Origin: an uncultured Pseudomonas sp.
GTDB taxonomy: Bacteria > Pseudomonadota > Gammaproteobacteria > Pseudomonadales > Pseudomonadaceae
Length of the DNA stretch: 64,000 bases
Direction of reading: 5' to 3'
Assembly: GCF_943846705.1 (NCBI RefSeq)
Contig: NZ_OX044366.1
Span: 186,001-250,000 of the forward strand
Part shown: piece by piece, positions 53,154 through 64,000 of the stretch
How the letters are laid out: each line of letters starts with the position of its first letter
How positions within the stretch are numbered: the stretch's first letter is position 1
Position numbers and translations under genes: made by a program
Notes under the pieces: generated by a model
What the model was told of the DNA's origin: nothing
What the model saw: the letters and a program-made list of their open reading frames with translations, nothing else
Database searches by the model: none

Positions 53154-54560
53154 ATGCTGAAAAAGCTGTTCAAGTCCTTTCGCACCCCCACCCTCCGTGG
53201 CAAACACTCGCATAGCACGCCCGAAGTGCTGAGTAGCAGCCAACACCCGATCGAACGCGGCGAAATCAGCCGTTACGCCATCAGCGTGGTTGAGCGCCTG
53301 CAGCAGGCCGGCTACCAAGCGTATTTGGTCGGCGGTTGCGTTCGCGATCTGCTGCTGGATATCGAACCCAAGGATTTCGACGTAGCCACCAGTGCCACCC
53401 CGGAGCAGGTGCGTGCCGAATTCCGCAACGCCCGGGTAATCGGCCGCCGCTTCAAGCTGGTGCATGTGCATTTCGGCCGCGAGATCATCGAGACGGCGAC
53501 CTTCCGTGCCAACCACCCCGAAGGCGATGAGGAAGAGAACAGCAACCTGTCTTCGCGCAACGAGAGTGGGCGGATTCTGCGCGACAACGTGTACGGCAGC
53601 CTGGAAGACGACGCCCAGCGTCGCGACTTCACCATCAATGCGCTGTACTACGACCCCGTCACTGAACGCATTCTCGATTACGCCAATGGCGTACACGACA
53701 TCCGCAACCACTTGATCCGTCTGATTGGCGACCCGACTCAGCGCTACCAGGAAGACCCGGTGCGCATGCTGCGGGCAGTGCGCTTCGCCGCCAAGCTGGA
53801 TTTCGACATTGAAAAACACAGCGCCGCGCCTATCTATAAACTGGCTCCACTGCTCGGTGGTATTCCCCCTGCGCGCCTGTTCGATGAAGTGCTGAAGCTG
53901 TTTCTCGCCGGTTATGCGCTGTACACCTACGAACTGCTGGTCGACTACGGCCTGTTCGGCCAACTGTTCCCGGCCAGCGCTGACGCACTGAAAAGCAACC
54001 CGGACTACACCGACCAGTTGATCCGCAACGCCCTCGACAGCACTGACCTGCGCATCCATCAGGGCAAAACAGTCACCCCGGCGTTCCTCCTCGCCGCGCT
54101 GCTCTGGCCAGCCCTACCAGCCCGTGTGATCAAACTGCAGGATCGCGGCATGCCGCCAATCCCGGCGATGCAGGAAGCAGCTCACGAACTGATCAGCGAG
54201 CAATGCCTGCGAATCGCCGTGCCCAAGCGCTTCACCATGCCCATTCGCGAAATCTGGGACATGCAGGAGCGCCTGCCACGGCGCAGCGGCAAACGCGCCG
54301 ACACCCTGCTGGAAAACCCACGCTTCCGGGCCGGCTATGACTTCCTTCTGCTGCGTGAAAGCGCCGGTGAACAAACCGGTGGCCTCGGCGACTGGTGGAC
54401 GCGTTATCAGGACGTCAGTGATAGCGAGCGGCGCAACATGATCCGCGACCTCAGCAGCAAAGACGATGCCTCCGGCGCACCCCGTAAACGCAAGCGCAGC
54501 AACAGCAAGCGCAAGCGCGGCCCCGCAGGTGACGGCAGCAACTCCGCCGCGGGTGAATGA
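53154..54560 (+). CDS. pcnB: Poly(A) polymerase I
   Basis: A 468-residue nucleotidyltransferase. The head domain has YLVGGCVRDLLLDIEPKDFDVATSA, split as LVGGCVRDLLL and PKDFDVATSATPEQVR with the catalytic aspartates, then EDDAQRRDFTINALYY. The RNA-binding neck has RYQEDPVRMLRAVRFAAKLD. The C-terminal tail is strongly basic (RKRKRSNSKRKRG). It adds 3' poly(A) tails that promote RNA decay. I choose ATG 53154; a GTG 9 bases earlier is possible. Its stop overlaps the folK start. Confidence 0.94.
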   Translation: MLKKLFKSFRTPTLRGKHSHSTPEVLSSSQHPIERGEISRYAISVVERLQQAGYQAYLVGGCVRDLLLDIEPKDFDVATSATPEQVRAEFRNARVIGRRFKLVHVHFGREIIETATFRANHPEGDEEENSNLSSRNESGRILRDNVYGSLEDDAQRRDFTINALYYDPVTERILDYANGVHDIRNHLIRLIGDPTQRYQEDPVRMLRAVRFAAKLDFDIEKHSAAPIYKLAPLLGGIPPARLFDEVLKLFLAGYALYTYELLVDYGLFGQLFPASADALKSNPDYTDQLIRNALDSTDLRIHQGKTVTPAFLLAALLWPALPARVIKLQDRGMPPIPAMQEAAHELISEQCLRIAVPKRFTMPIREIWDMQERLPRRSGKRADTLLENPRFRAGYDFLLLRESAGEQTGGLGDWWTRYQDVSDSERRNMIRDLSSKDDASGAPRKRKRSNSKRKRGPAGDGSNSAAGE

Positions 54561-55078
54561 TGGAACGCGTGTATATCGGCCTGGGCAGTAACCTAGCGAC
54601 CCCGCACGCGCAACTGCGCAGCGCGCTGGCCGCTCTGGCCGCGCTGCCGCAAACCCATCTAGTTAGGCAATCATCGTTCTACGCCAGCGACCCGCTGGGC
54701 CCGGCGGATCAGCCGCGCTACGTCAACGCGGTGGCCGCGCTGGACACCGCCCTCAGCCCGCTGGCTTTGCTCGATGCGCTGCAAACCATCGAGCGCGAGC
54801 AAGGCCGCACGCGCAAAGCTGAGCGCTGGGGGCCACGCACCCTCGACCTGGATATCTTGCTGTTCGGTGAACGCCAACTGGATGAGCCACGCCTCACCGT
54901 GCCGCACTACCACATGCATGCCCGCGCCTTTGTCCTCTATCCGCTGGCCGAGATCGCCCCCGCACTGCAGCTGCCGGATGGTCGCACCTTGAACGAGCTA
55001 CTCACGGCCTGCCCTTTTGTCGGCCTGGAGCGGCTAGACGAGACACCGCCAACCCTAGAACAACCCAACGTCGGCTAG
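54557..55078 (+). CDS. folK: 2-amino-4-hydroxy-6-hydroxymethyldihydropteridine pyrophosphokinase
   Basis: A 173-residue enzyme of folate synthesis that transfers pyrophosphate from ATP to hydroxymethyl-dihydropterin. HPPK landmarks are YIGLGSNLATPHAQL near the N-terminus, FYASDPLGPADQPRYVNAV and the signature RWGPRTLDLDILLFG with the metal-binding DLD. PHYHMHARAFVLYPL completes the active site. It overlaps pcnB by 4 bases (ATGA), with a second ATG immediately after. Confidence 0.95.
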   Translation: MMERVYIGLGSNLATPHAQLRSALAALAALPQTHLVRQSSFYASDPLGPADQPRYVNAVAALDTALSPLALLDALQTIEREQGRTRKAERWGPRTLDLDILLFGERQLDEPRLTVPHYHMHARAFVLYPLAEIAPALQLPDGRTLNELLTACPFVGLERLDETPPTLEQPNVG

Positions 55079-55293
55079 ACCGCATCATATTGCCACCGCG
55101 CCGCTGCCCTGACACCGAGCAGGGCAACTTGCAGTAACGCCAGTAACAAGCCGGTAACACCTGCAATTGACTTCGAGTCCACCCATCAGGACTATAGGCG
55201 TCCCGTTGCCCGGCACCGGTGCAATTTGCGGCCAATGCAGGCCACTTGAAGCAGCACAACTGCTGACTGAACGCCTGAGCGAGGACAGTTTTC

Positions 55294-56094
55294 ATGCCTG
55301 ATGTAACCCTGACCACCCTGCAAAGCCTCAAGCAGAGCGGCGAGAAAATCGCCATGCTGACCTGCTATGACGCCACCTTCGCCCAGACGGCCAGCCAGGC
55401 CGGTGTCGATGTGTTGCTGGTGGGTGACTCCCTCGGCATGGTCTTGCAAGGCCATGACAGCACACTGCCCGTCAGCGTGGCCGACATGGCCTATCACACC
55501 GCCAGCGTCAAACGAGGCAACCAAGGCGCGCTGATCCTCGCCGACCTGCCTTTTATGGCCTACGCCACCCTTGAGCAAACCATGAGCAATTGCGCAGCGC
55601 TGATGCAAGCCGGTGCGCATATGGTCAAGCTCGAAGGTGCAGCCTGGCTGGCCGAGCCGATTCGCCAACTGGCCGAGCGCGGTGTCCCAGCGTGCGCTCA
55701 CCTCGGCCTGACGCCGCAAGCGGTGAATATCCTCGGTGGTTACAAGGTTCAAGGCCGTCAGGAAGCATCGGCGCGACAGATGCGTGCCGACGCCATGGCG
55801 CTGGAGCAGGCTGGCGCAGCCATGTTGCTGCTGGAATGCGTACCCAGTGAGCTGGCGGCAGAGATCAGCCAGGCAGTGAAGATCCCGGTAATTGGTATTG
55901 GTGCCGGCAGCGCCACTGATGGCCAGGTACTGGTCATGCACGACATGCTCGGGCTATCACTGAGCGGGCGCATGCCCAAGTTCGTGAAGAATTTTATGGC
56001 CGGCCAGAGCAGCATTCAGAACGCCATTAGCGCCTACGTCAAAGCGGTCAAAGACCAAAGCTTCCCAGCAGCCGAGCACGGATTTTCTGCATGA
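55294..56094 (+). CDS. panB: 3-methyl-2-oxobutanoate hydroxymethyltransferase
   Basis: A 266-residue TIM-barrel enzyme that makes ketopantoate from 2-oxoisovalerate, the first step of pantothenate synthesis. Visible landmarks are MLTCYDATFAQ, VGDSLGMVLQGHDSTLPV, KLEGA, HLGLTPQ and the metal/substrate site IGIGAGSATDGQVLV. The upstream 215 bp hold no gene. Its stop overlaps panC by 4 bases. Its substrate comes from the branched-chain pathway encoded at 13.6-17.9 kb. Confidence 0.96.
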   Translation: MPDVTLTTLQSLKQSGEKIAMLTCYDATFAQTASQAGVDVLLVGDSLGMVLQGHDSTLPVSVADMAYHTASVKRGNQGALILADLPFMAYATLEQTMSNCAALMQAGAHMVKLEGAAWLAEPIRQLAERGVPACAHLGLTPQAVNILGGYKVQGRQEASARQMRADAMALEQAGAAMLLLECVPSELAAEISQAVKIPVIGIGAGSATDGQVLVMHDMLGLSLSGRMPKFVKNFMAGQSSIQNAISAYVKAVKDQSFPAAEHGFSA

Positions 56095-56951
56095 ACACAG
56101 TTAAAAGCGTGCGCGAATTACGCGCCGCTGTCGCCCAAGCCCGCGCCGAAGGCAAACAAATCGCCCTCGTGCCAACCATGGGTAACCTCCACGCCGGCCA
56201 CGCCGCCCTGGTTGAAAAAGCCGTACAACGCGCCGATTTCGTGGTTGCCAGCATCTTCGTCAACCCGCTGCAGTTTGGCCCCGGCGAAGACCTCGATAAA
56301 TACCCGCGCACCCTGCTGGCCGATCAGGAAAAGCTGGTCGAAGCAGGTTGTCACCTGCTGTTCACTCCGGATGTCGCAGAGATGTACCCACACGGCACTG
56401 ACGGCCAAACCCGCGTCAGCGTGGCAGGGGTCTCCGAAGGCCTTTGCGGAGCCAGTCGTCCGGGGCACTTCGAAGGCGTCGCCACCGTGGTGAGCAAGCT
56501 GTTCAACATGGTGCAGCCGGACCTGGCGATTTTCGGCCAGAAGGACTTCCAGCAACTGGCGGTGATCCGCACCTTGGTGCGTGATCTAAACATGCCGATC
56601 CAAATCATCGGCGAGCCAACCGTGCGCGCCGAAGATGGCCTGGCACTGTCTTCGCGCAACGGCTATCTGAGCGCCGAACAACGCGCAATCGCGCCGCTGC
56701 TGTACCGCAGCCTGCAGGAGATGGCCACGGCCATTCGCGCCGGCGAACGCGACTACGCCAAGCTCATCGAGGCAACGCAGGCGCAACACCGCGCCGCCGG
56801 CTTGCGCCCGGATTACTTAGAAGTGCGCGAATCGAACAGCCTGCGCCCGGCCACGACGGATGATCGTCAGCTGGTAATTCTGTTGGCCGCATCCATCGGC
56901 AACACTCGGCTGATCGATAACCTCGCGTTCGACCTCGATACGCCCGCCTGA
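56091..56951 (+). CDS. panC: Pantothenate synthetase
   Basis: A 286-residue ligase joining pantoate and beta-alanine. The adenylation motif PTMGNLHAGH (about residues 24-33) includes the HIGH-like sequence. KDFQQLAVIRTLVRDL and SSRNGYLS follow in the expected order. It is translationally coupled to panB. In PAO1, as I recall, panD lies next; here a terminator and pgi follow, so beta-alanine must come from elsewhere in the genome. Confidence 0.96.
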   Translation: MNTVKSVRELRAAVAQARAEGKQIALVPTMGNLHAGHAALVEKAVQRADFVVASIFVNPLQFGPGEDLDKYPRTLLADQEKLVEAGCHLLFTPDVAEMYPHGTDGQTRVSVAGVSEGLCGASRPGHFEGVATVVSKLFNMVQPDLAIFGQKDFQQLAVIRTLVRDLNMPIQIIGEPTVRAEDGLALSSRNGYLSAEQRAIAPLLYRSLQEMATAIRAGERDYAKLIEATQAQHRAAGLRPDYLEVRESNSLRPATTDDRQLVILLAASIGNTRLIDNLAFDLDTPA

Positions 56952-56994
56952 TTAGCCGGATGCCTGCTCCCGGCACCCGCCAGTTACACTCAAG

Positions 56995-57018
56995 GCCCGG
57001 CTTACACCGGGCTTTTTT
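56995..57018 (+). terminator. Intrinsic terminator of the panBC operon
   Basis: GCCCGG-CTTACA-CCGGGC-TTTTTT begins 44 bases after the panC stop and ends 38 bases before pgi. Confidence 0.85.
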
Positions 57019-57056
57019 GCAAGATTCGTAGCACCCAAAACAAGGAACACGCACCC

Positions 57057-58721
57057 ATGGCCTATTACCAGCAGCCGCATGCCGTCACCGCCCTGCCCGC
57101 CTGGCAGGCGCTACGCGAGCAGCGCGGGCAGATGAACGACTTCAGCATGCGCGAGGCCTTTGCCAGCGATCCGCAACGTTTTAAACGCTTCTCCCTGAGC
57201 AGTAGCGGCTTGATGCTGGATTACTCAAAGAACCTGATCGACGAAAAGACCCTAGGGCTGCTGGTACAACTGGCCGAACAAAGCCAGTTGGGGGAATCCA
57301 TTCAGGCCCTGTTTAACGGTGATCAGGTTAATGCCTCCGAAGGCCGCGCAGCGCTGCACACCGCCCTGCGCAGCCCAATCGGTCGCAGCCTGAAGCTCAA
57401 CGGGGTGGACCTGATTCCCCAGGTACACCGCGCACTCAACCAGATGACAGAGCTGGTCAGCCGTATCCACAGCGGCCTGTGGCGCGGTTACAGCGACAAA
57501 CCGATCACCGAGGTGGTGAACATCGGTATCGGCGGCTCCTTCCTCGGCCCAGAGTTGGTTTCTGAAGCTTTGCGGCCCTTTACCCAGCGCGGTGTACGCT
57601 GCCATTACCTGGCCAATATCGACGGCAGCGAGTTCCGTGAACTCACCGCTCAGCTAGACCCCGAGACCACCCTGTTTATCGTCTCGTCAAAATCCTTCAG
57701 CACCCTAGAAACCCTGAAGAACGCCCTTGCGGCACGCGACTGGTACCTCGCCCTGGGCGGCCCAGAGGCCGAGCTGCATAAGCATTTCATTGCAGTAACC
57801 AGCAACACCGCCGCCGCCGTCGACTTCGGCATCAAGGCGGAAAACATCTTCCCCATGTGGGACTGGGTTGGCGGCCGTTACTCGTTGTGGTCGGCCATTG
57901 GCTTACCCATCGCGCTGGCCATCGGCGTCTCCAATTTCAAGGAGCTGCTGGCCGGGGCTTACGCCATGGACCAGCACTTTACCCAAGCGCCACTAGCCGA
58001 GAACATGCCGGTGCTGATGGCGCTGCTGGGCATCTGGTACGGCAACTTTTGGGGCGCGAAAAGCCAGGCGATTCTGCCGTACGACCATTACCTGCGGAAC
58101 TTCACCAAGCACTTGCAGCAACTGGACATGGAATCCAACGGCAAGTCGGTTCGCCAGGACGGTAGCCCGGTGGACTTCAGCACAGGTCCGGTGATCTGGG
58201 GCGGCGTCGGCTGCAACGGCCAGCACGCCTACCACCAGCTACTGCACCAGGGCAGCGAACTGATCCCAGCGGACTTTATCGTCCCGGTCAACAGCTTCAG
58301 CCCGCTGGCCGACCACCACCAATGGTTGTTTGCCAACTGCCTGTCACAAAGCCAGGCGCTGATGCACGGCAAGACCCGCGCCGAGGCCGAACACGAGCTG
58401 CGTGCCAAGGGTCTGGACGAAACCGAAGTACAACGCTTGGCCCCGCACAAGATGATTCCAGGCAACCGTCCGAGCAATATTCTCGTCCTCAACCGGATAG
58501 ACCCCTTCAGCCTTGGCGCGCTGGTCGCCCTGTATGAGCACAAGGTATTTGTGCAAAGCGCCATCTGGGGCATCAACGCCTTCGACCAGTGGGGCGTTGA
58601 GCTGGGTAAAGAGTTGGGCCAGGGCGTTTATCAACGTTTGACCGGGCAACTCGACACCCCCGCCAGCGATGCCTCGACCCAAGGTCTGATTCAGCACTTC
58701 CGCGAGCGCCATCGCGGCTAA
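57057..58721 (+). CDS. pgi: Glucose-6-phosphate isomerase
   Basis: A 554-residue isomerase of glucose-6-phosphate and fructose-6-phosphate. Family motifs are NIGIGGSFLGPELVSEAL, FIVSSKSFSTLET, WDWVGGRYSLWSAIGLPIAL (the PGI signature, near residue 270), the catalytic region GNGKSV-like ESNGKSVRQDG and the lysine segment FDQWGVELGKELG. AAGGAAC precedes the ATG. It is in monocistronic position between two terminator-bounded units. Confidence 0.97.
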   Translation: MAYYQQPHAVTALPAWQALREQRGQMNDFSMREAFASDPQRFKRFSLSSSGLMLDYSKNLIDEKTLGLLVQLAEQSQLGESIQALFNGDQVNASEGRAALHTALRSPIGRSLKLNGVDLIPQVHRALNQMTELVSRIHSGLWRGYSDKPITEVVNIGIGGSFLGPELVSEALRPFTQRGVRCHYLANIDGSEFRELTAQLDPETTLFIVSSKSFSTLETLKNALAARDWYLALGGPEAELHKHFIAVTSNTAAAVDFGIKAENIFPMWDWVGGRYSLWSAIGLPIALAIGVSNFKELLAGAYAMDQHFTQAPLAENMPVLMALLGIWYGNFWGAKSQAILPYDHYLRNFTKHLQQLDMESNGKSVRQDGSPVDFSTGPVIWGGVGCNGQHAYHQLLHQGSELIPADFIVPVNSFSPLADHHQWLFANCLSQSQALMHGKTRAEAEHELRAKGLDETEVQRLAPHKMIPGNRPSNILVLNRIDPFSLGALVALYEHKVFVQSAIWGINAFDQWGVELGKELGQGVYQRLTGQLDTPASDASTQGLIQHFRERHRG

Positions 58722-58831
58722 ACCAAAACGCACGCAAGGCCCGGCATGGATGCACAGGGCCAGCACTTGAACCGAGCACCCGCTTGGTCCACCCTAAGAA
58801 CATTGCGGAACACAACAACAAAGGACCCGCC

Positions 58832-60769
<1,938 letters not shown>

Positions 60770-60779
60770 CGCCAACCGA

Positions 60780-60807
60780 TGGAGGAGCCCGCCTACCGGC
60801 TCCTCCA
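60780..60807 (+). terminator. Hairpin terminator after acsA
   Basis: TGGAGGAGCC / GGCTCCTCCA is a perfect 10-bp stem with an 8-base loop, 10 bases after the acsA stop. A CTTTCT tail follows. Confidence 0.7.
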
Positions 60808-60823
60808 GCTTTCTCCGCCAAGC

Positions 60824-61714
60824 ATGCAGTCACCCATGGAATTGCTCCGCCGCCGTATCGAAGCCCAAGTTCTCAGTCTGAGCGGCATCGCCCTTGGTCA
60901 GATCGACTTCGCAAGTCCCCAGGGCGATACCGGCCTGTTCGGCCCTGACTCGGTGAGCTGGCAGGTGCATGGCGACTTCACCAGCATGCTCATTGGCGGT
61001 ATCAGCGCCCTGCTCCTGCAAGCCTTGCATCCGCTGGCGCTAGCCGGCGTATGGGACCACTCGAATTTTCGTGATGACCTGCTCGGCCGCCTGCGCCGTA
61101 CCGGCCAATTCATCTCTGGCACCACCTTTGGCGCAACCGCCGACGCCGAATGGCTGATCGACAAGGTCAAAACCATTCACCTCAAGGTCAACGGCACCGC
61201 CCCGGATGGCCGCCCCTACGCTGCCAGTGACCCAGCACTGTTGACCTGGGTGCATGTGGCCGAGGTGCACAGCTTTCTGCAGGCGCACCTGCGTTACCGC
61301 AACCCGCAACTGAGCGAGGCGGATCAGGACCGCTACTACGCCGAAATCGCCCTGATCGCCGAACGCCTGGGCGCGACACAGGTGCCGCGCTCACGCGCCG
61401 AGGTCGCGGCCTATCTAACGGCAGTCCGCCCCGAGTTGCGCTGCGATAAACGCTCCCTGGAAATTCTGCGCATTTTGCTCAACGCGCCCGCTCCCAGCGC
61501 GCTCGCCGCACCGGTGGCCAAGCTGCTGATGCAGGCCGGCATCGACCTGCTGCCAGGCTGGGCGCAGGCGATGCTGGGCCAACAGTTCAGTGCGCCGCAC
61601 AGCCGGCTGATCCATGCCGGCGTGCACAGCCTGGCCCCCGTGCTGCGCTGGGCAGTCCGCAGCGGCGCAGTCCATCGCGCCCGCAAGCGCCTGCAACTGC
61701 CGCCCCGAGGCTGA
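60824..61714 (+). CDS. MpaB-family (DUF2236) oxygenase-like protein
   Basis: About 296 residues of the DUF2236/MpaB family, related to latex-clearing and fungal MpaB proteins. Landmarks are GGISALLLQALHPLALAGVWDHSNF (written as GGISALLLQALHPLALAG and VWDHSNFRDD), RLRRTGQFISGTTFG, and the histidine-bearing WVHVAEVHSFLQAH. The conserved histidines suggest heme binding. I set the start at ATG 60824, since the earlier ATG 60779 lies in the acsA terminator; 60836 is also possible. The substrate is unknown. Confidence 0.75.
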   Translation: MQSPMELLRRRIEAQVLSLSGIALGQIDFASPQGDTGLFGPDSVSWQVHGDFTSMLIGGISALLLQALHPLALAGVWDHSNFRDDLLGRLRRTGQFISGTTFGATADAEWLIDKVKTIHLKVNGTAPDGRPYAASDPALLTWVHVAEVHSFLQAHLRYRNPQLSEADQDRYYAEIALIAERLGATQVPRSRAEVAAYLTAVRPELRCDKRSLEILRILLNAPAPSALAAPVAKLLMQAGIDLLPGWAQAMLGQQFSAPHSRLIHAGVHSLAPVLRWAVRSGAVHRARKRLQLPPRG

Positions 61715-61810
61715 CCGGGCAGTTCGAACGCTGGCCGTAAACAAAGCCGCTGTGCCACCATAGCAACCTTTCGCGGCCTGCCGCGCCCACTCCCAAATGA
61801 GGATCGCGTT

Positions 61811-62992
<1,182 letters not shown>

Positions 62993-63016
62993 TCGCACCC
63001 GCTGCGCGCAATACCT

Positions 63017-63053
63017 AACGCCGGCACCCGGATTAACGGGGGCCGGCGTTTTT
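63017..63053 (+). terminator. Intrinsic terminator after the thiolase gene
   Basis: AACGCCGGC / GCCGGCGTT with a 16-base partly paired interior (CCCG/CGGG-like) is followed by TTT, 25 bases past the stop. Confidence 0.75.
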
Positions 63054-63094
63054 CTTGGTAAACTGCGCGCCCTCTTTATCCCGAGTCGTCGCGC

Positions 63095-64000
63095 ATGCCC
63101 GCTCTCGATCAGGCGCTGCGCGCCGCTCTGCAAAACCGCGAAGTATTACTGGCCGAGCTGCATCAGCAAGGCACCGACTGCTATCGCCTGTTTCACGGCA
63201 GCCAGGAAGGTGCCGGTGGCCTGACCGTCGACCGTTACGGCCCACAGTTGTTGGTACAAAGCTTTCACCAAAGCCTCAGCCGCGACGAACTGCTGCAACT
63301 GGCCGAGCAATGCCAGGCCAGCCTCGGCGAAGAGCTGCTGCTGGTCTACAACGACCGCTCCCAGGGCAATTCGCGCATCGACCGCAGCGATCCGGTCTAC
63401 CAGGCCGATCCCGCAGCCCTGGAAGACCTGATTGGTCATGAATGGGCGCTTAATTACCGCGTGCGCGGCCGTCATGCCGGCCAAGACCCGCTGCTATTTC
63501 TCGACCTGCGCAACGCCCGCGGCTGGGTTAAAGCGCACAGCAGCGGCAAGTCAGTGCTTAACCTGTTCGCCTACACCTGTGGCGTGGGTTTGGCTGCCGC
63601 CGCCGGTGGCGCGCAAGAGGTGCTCAACCTGGACTTTGCCGAGGGCAACCTGGCCGTCGGTCGCGAGAATGGCGCGCTCAACCCCACGCTTGTACCCATG
63701 CAGTTTGTGCAGTCGGACTACTTCCCGGCCATTCGCCAACTCGCTGGGCTGCCAATCAATGCGCGCCGTGGCCACAAACTGCCAGCCTATCCGCGTTTAG
63801 CACAGCGCCAGTTCGATCTGGTGCTGCTCGACCCTCCGGCCTGGGCCAAAAGCGCTTTTGGCACCGTCGATCTGCTGCGCGACTACCAGAGCCTGCTCAA
63901 GCCGGCGATCCTTGCCACGGCTGATGATGGCGTACTGATCTGCTGCAACAACCTGGCAAAAGTTGCCCTGAGCGATTGGCGCGAGCAAGTGCTGCGCTGT
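63095..64000 (+). CDS. Class I SAM-dependent rRNA methyltransferase (RlmI-like), 3' end cut by window
   Basis: The first 302 codons are in the window and the frame is still open at 64000. The N-terminal part has GGLTVDRYGPQLLVQSF, a segment typical of RlmI/RlmK-like RNA methyltransferases. The catalytic domain has the SAM motif VLNLFAYTCGVGLAAAAGG, split as VLNLFAYTCGVG and LAAAAGGAQEV (near residue 150), FLDLRNARGWV before it and FDLVLLDPPAWAKS with the DPP motif. The likely role is C5-methylation of a cytidine in rRNA. The exact target cannot be told from the sequence. Confidence 0.82.
   Translation, partial: MPALDQALRAALQNREVLLAELHQQGTDCYRLFHGSQEGAGGLTVDRYGPQLLVQSFHQSLSRDELLQLAEQCQASLGEELLLVYNDRSQGNSRIDRSDPVYQADPAALEDLIGHEWALNYRVRGRHAGQDPLLFLDLRNARGWVKAHSSGKSVLNLFAYTCGVGLAAAAGGAQEVLNLDFAEGNLAVGRENGALNPTLVPMQFVQSDYFPAIRQLAGLPINARRGHKLPAYPRLAQRQFDLVLLDPPAWAKSAFGTVDLLRDYQSLLKPAILATADDGVLICCNNLAKVALSDWREQVLRC

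Noticed and set aside
52753..53160. 135-codon + strand frame across crcZ
   Set aside because: It overlaps the sRNA and its terminator, and the product is low-complexity.

Overview
The window is a chromosomal segment of a Pseudomonas species that is not P. aeruginosa. The evidence is gene order. From left to right I recognise stretches that follow the P. aeruginosa PAO1 map as I remember it: mksE-mksB, a PqiA/PqiB-type (Let) operon, an rRNA operon, pssA, ilvC/ilvH/ilvI, mrcB, cbpA with PrrF, the phu heme locus, desC-desB/desT with ureE-ureF-ureG, and cbrA-cbrB-CrcZ-pcnB-folK-panB-panC-pgi-acs. All functional names come from motifs and synteny read by eye; no database search was run.

Layout. 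1-6.7 kb: the end of mksE, mksB, then a leftward three-gene letA-letA-letB operon. 6.8-12.5 kb: a complete leftward rRNA operon (16S, tRNA-Ile, tRNA-Ala, 23S, 5S) with four tandem promoters that all have 16-bp spacers. 12.6-18.2 kb: pssA and branched-chain amino acid genes, with an IlvY-type regulator divergent from ilvC and a possible attenuated leader before ilvI. 18.3-25.6 kb: cell-envelope and housekeeping genes. 25.7-34.8 kb: iron and heme, with one PrrF sRNA, then a leftward tonB-phuS-exbB-exbD-phuT-phuU-phuV-chaN operon divergent from the heme receptor phuR. 34.9-43.2 kb: Rieske protein, lipase, a desaturase system controlled by DesT, urease accessory genes behind a sigma-54-like promoter, and a broken glycerophosphodiesterase. 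43.2-44.0 kb: a gene-free region of regularly spaced DnaA-box-like modules. 44.0-47.6 kb: a DUF808 protein and a diheme-cytochrome/beta-helix pair. 47.7-53.0 kb: cbrX-cbrA-cbrB and CrcZ, the carbon catabolite control circuit. 53.1-64 kb: pcnB, folK, panB, panC, pgi, acs, an MpaB-like protein, a thiolase and the start of an rRNA methyltransferase.

The most unusual structure is at 43225-43870. Four units each carry a 12-mer (TGATCAAAAAAC or TGTACAAAAAAC), followed exactly 66 bp downstream (start to start) by a 35-bp module. Each module has two convergent DnaA-box-like 9-mers exactly 26 bp apart with CACAG at a fixed position between them. The sequence between these elements has diverged while the spacing has not, which suggests a protein-binding array such as a DnaA titration locus or a cryptic origin. 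Two nearby genes look broken: desC has an in-frame TAG before its ferredoxin domain, and the glycerophosphodiesterase appears to have lost 7 bp that encode its catalytic HRG motif.
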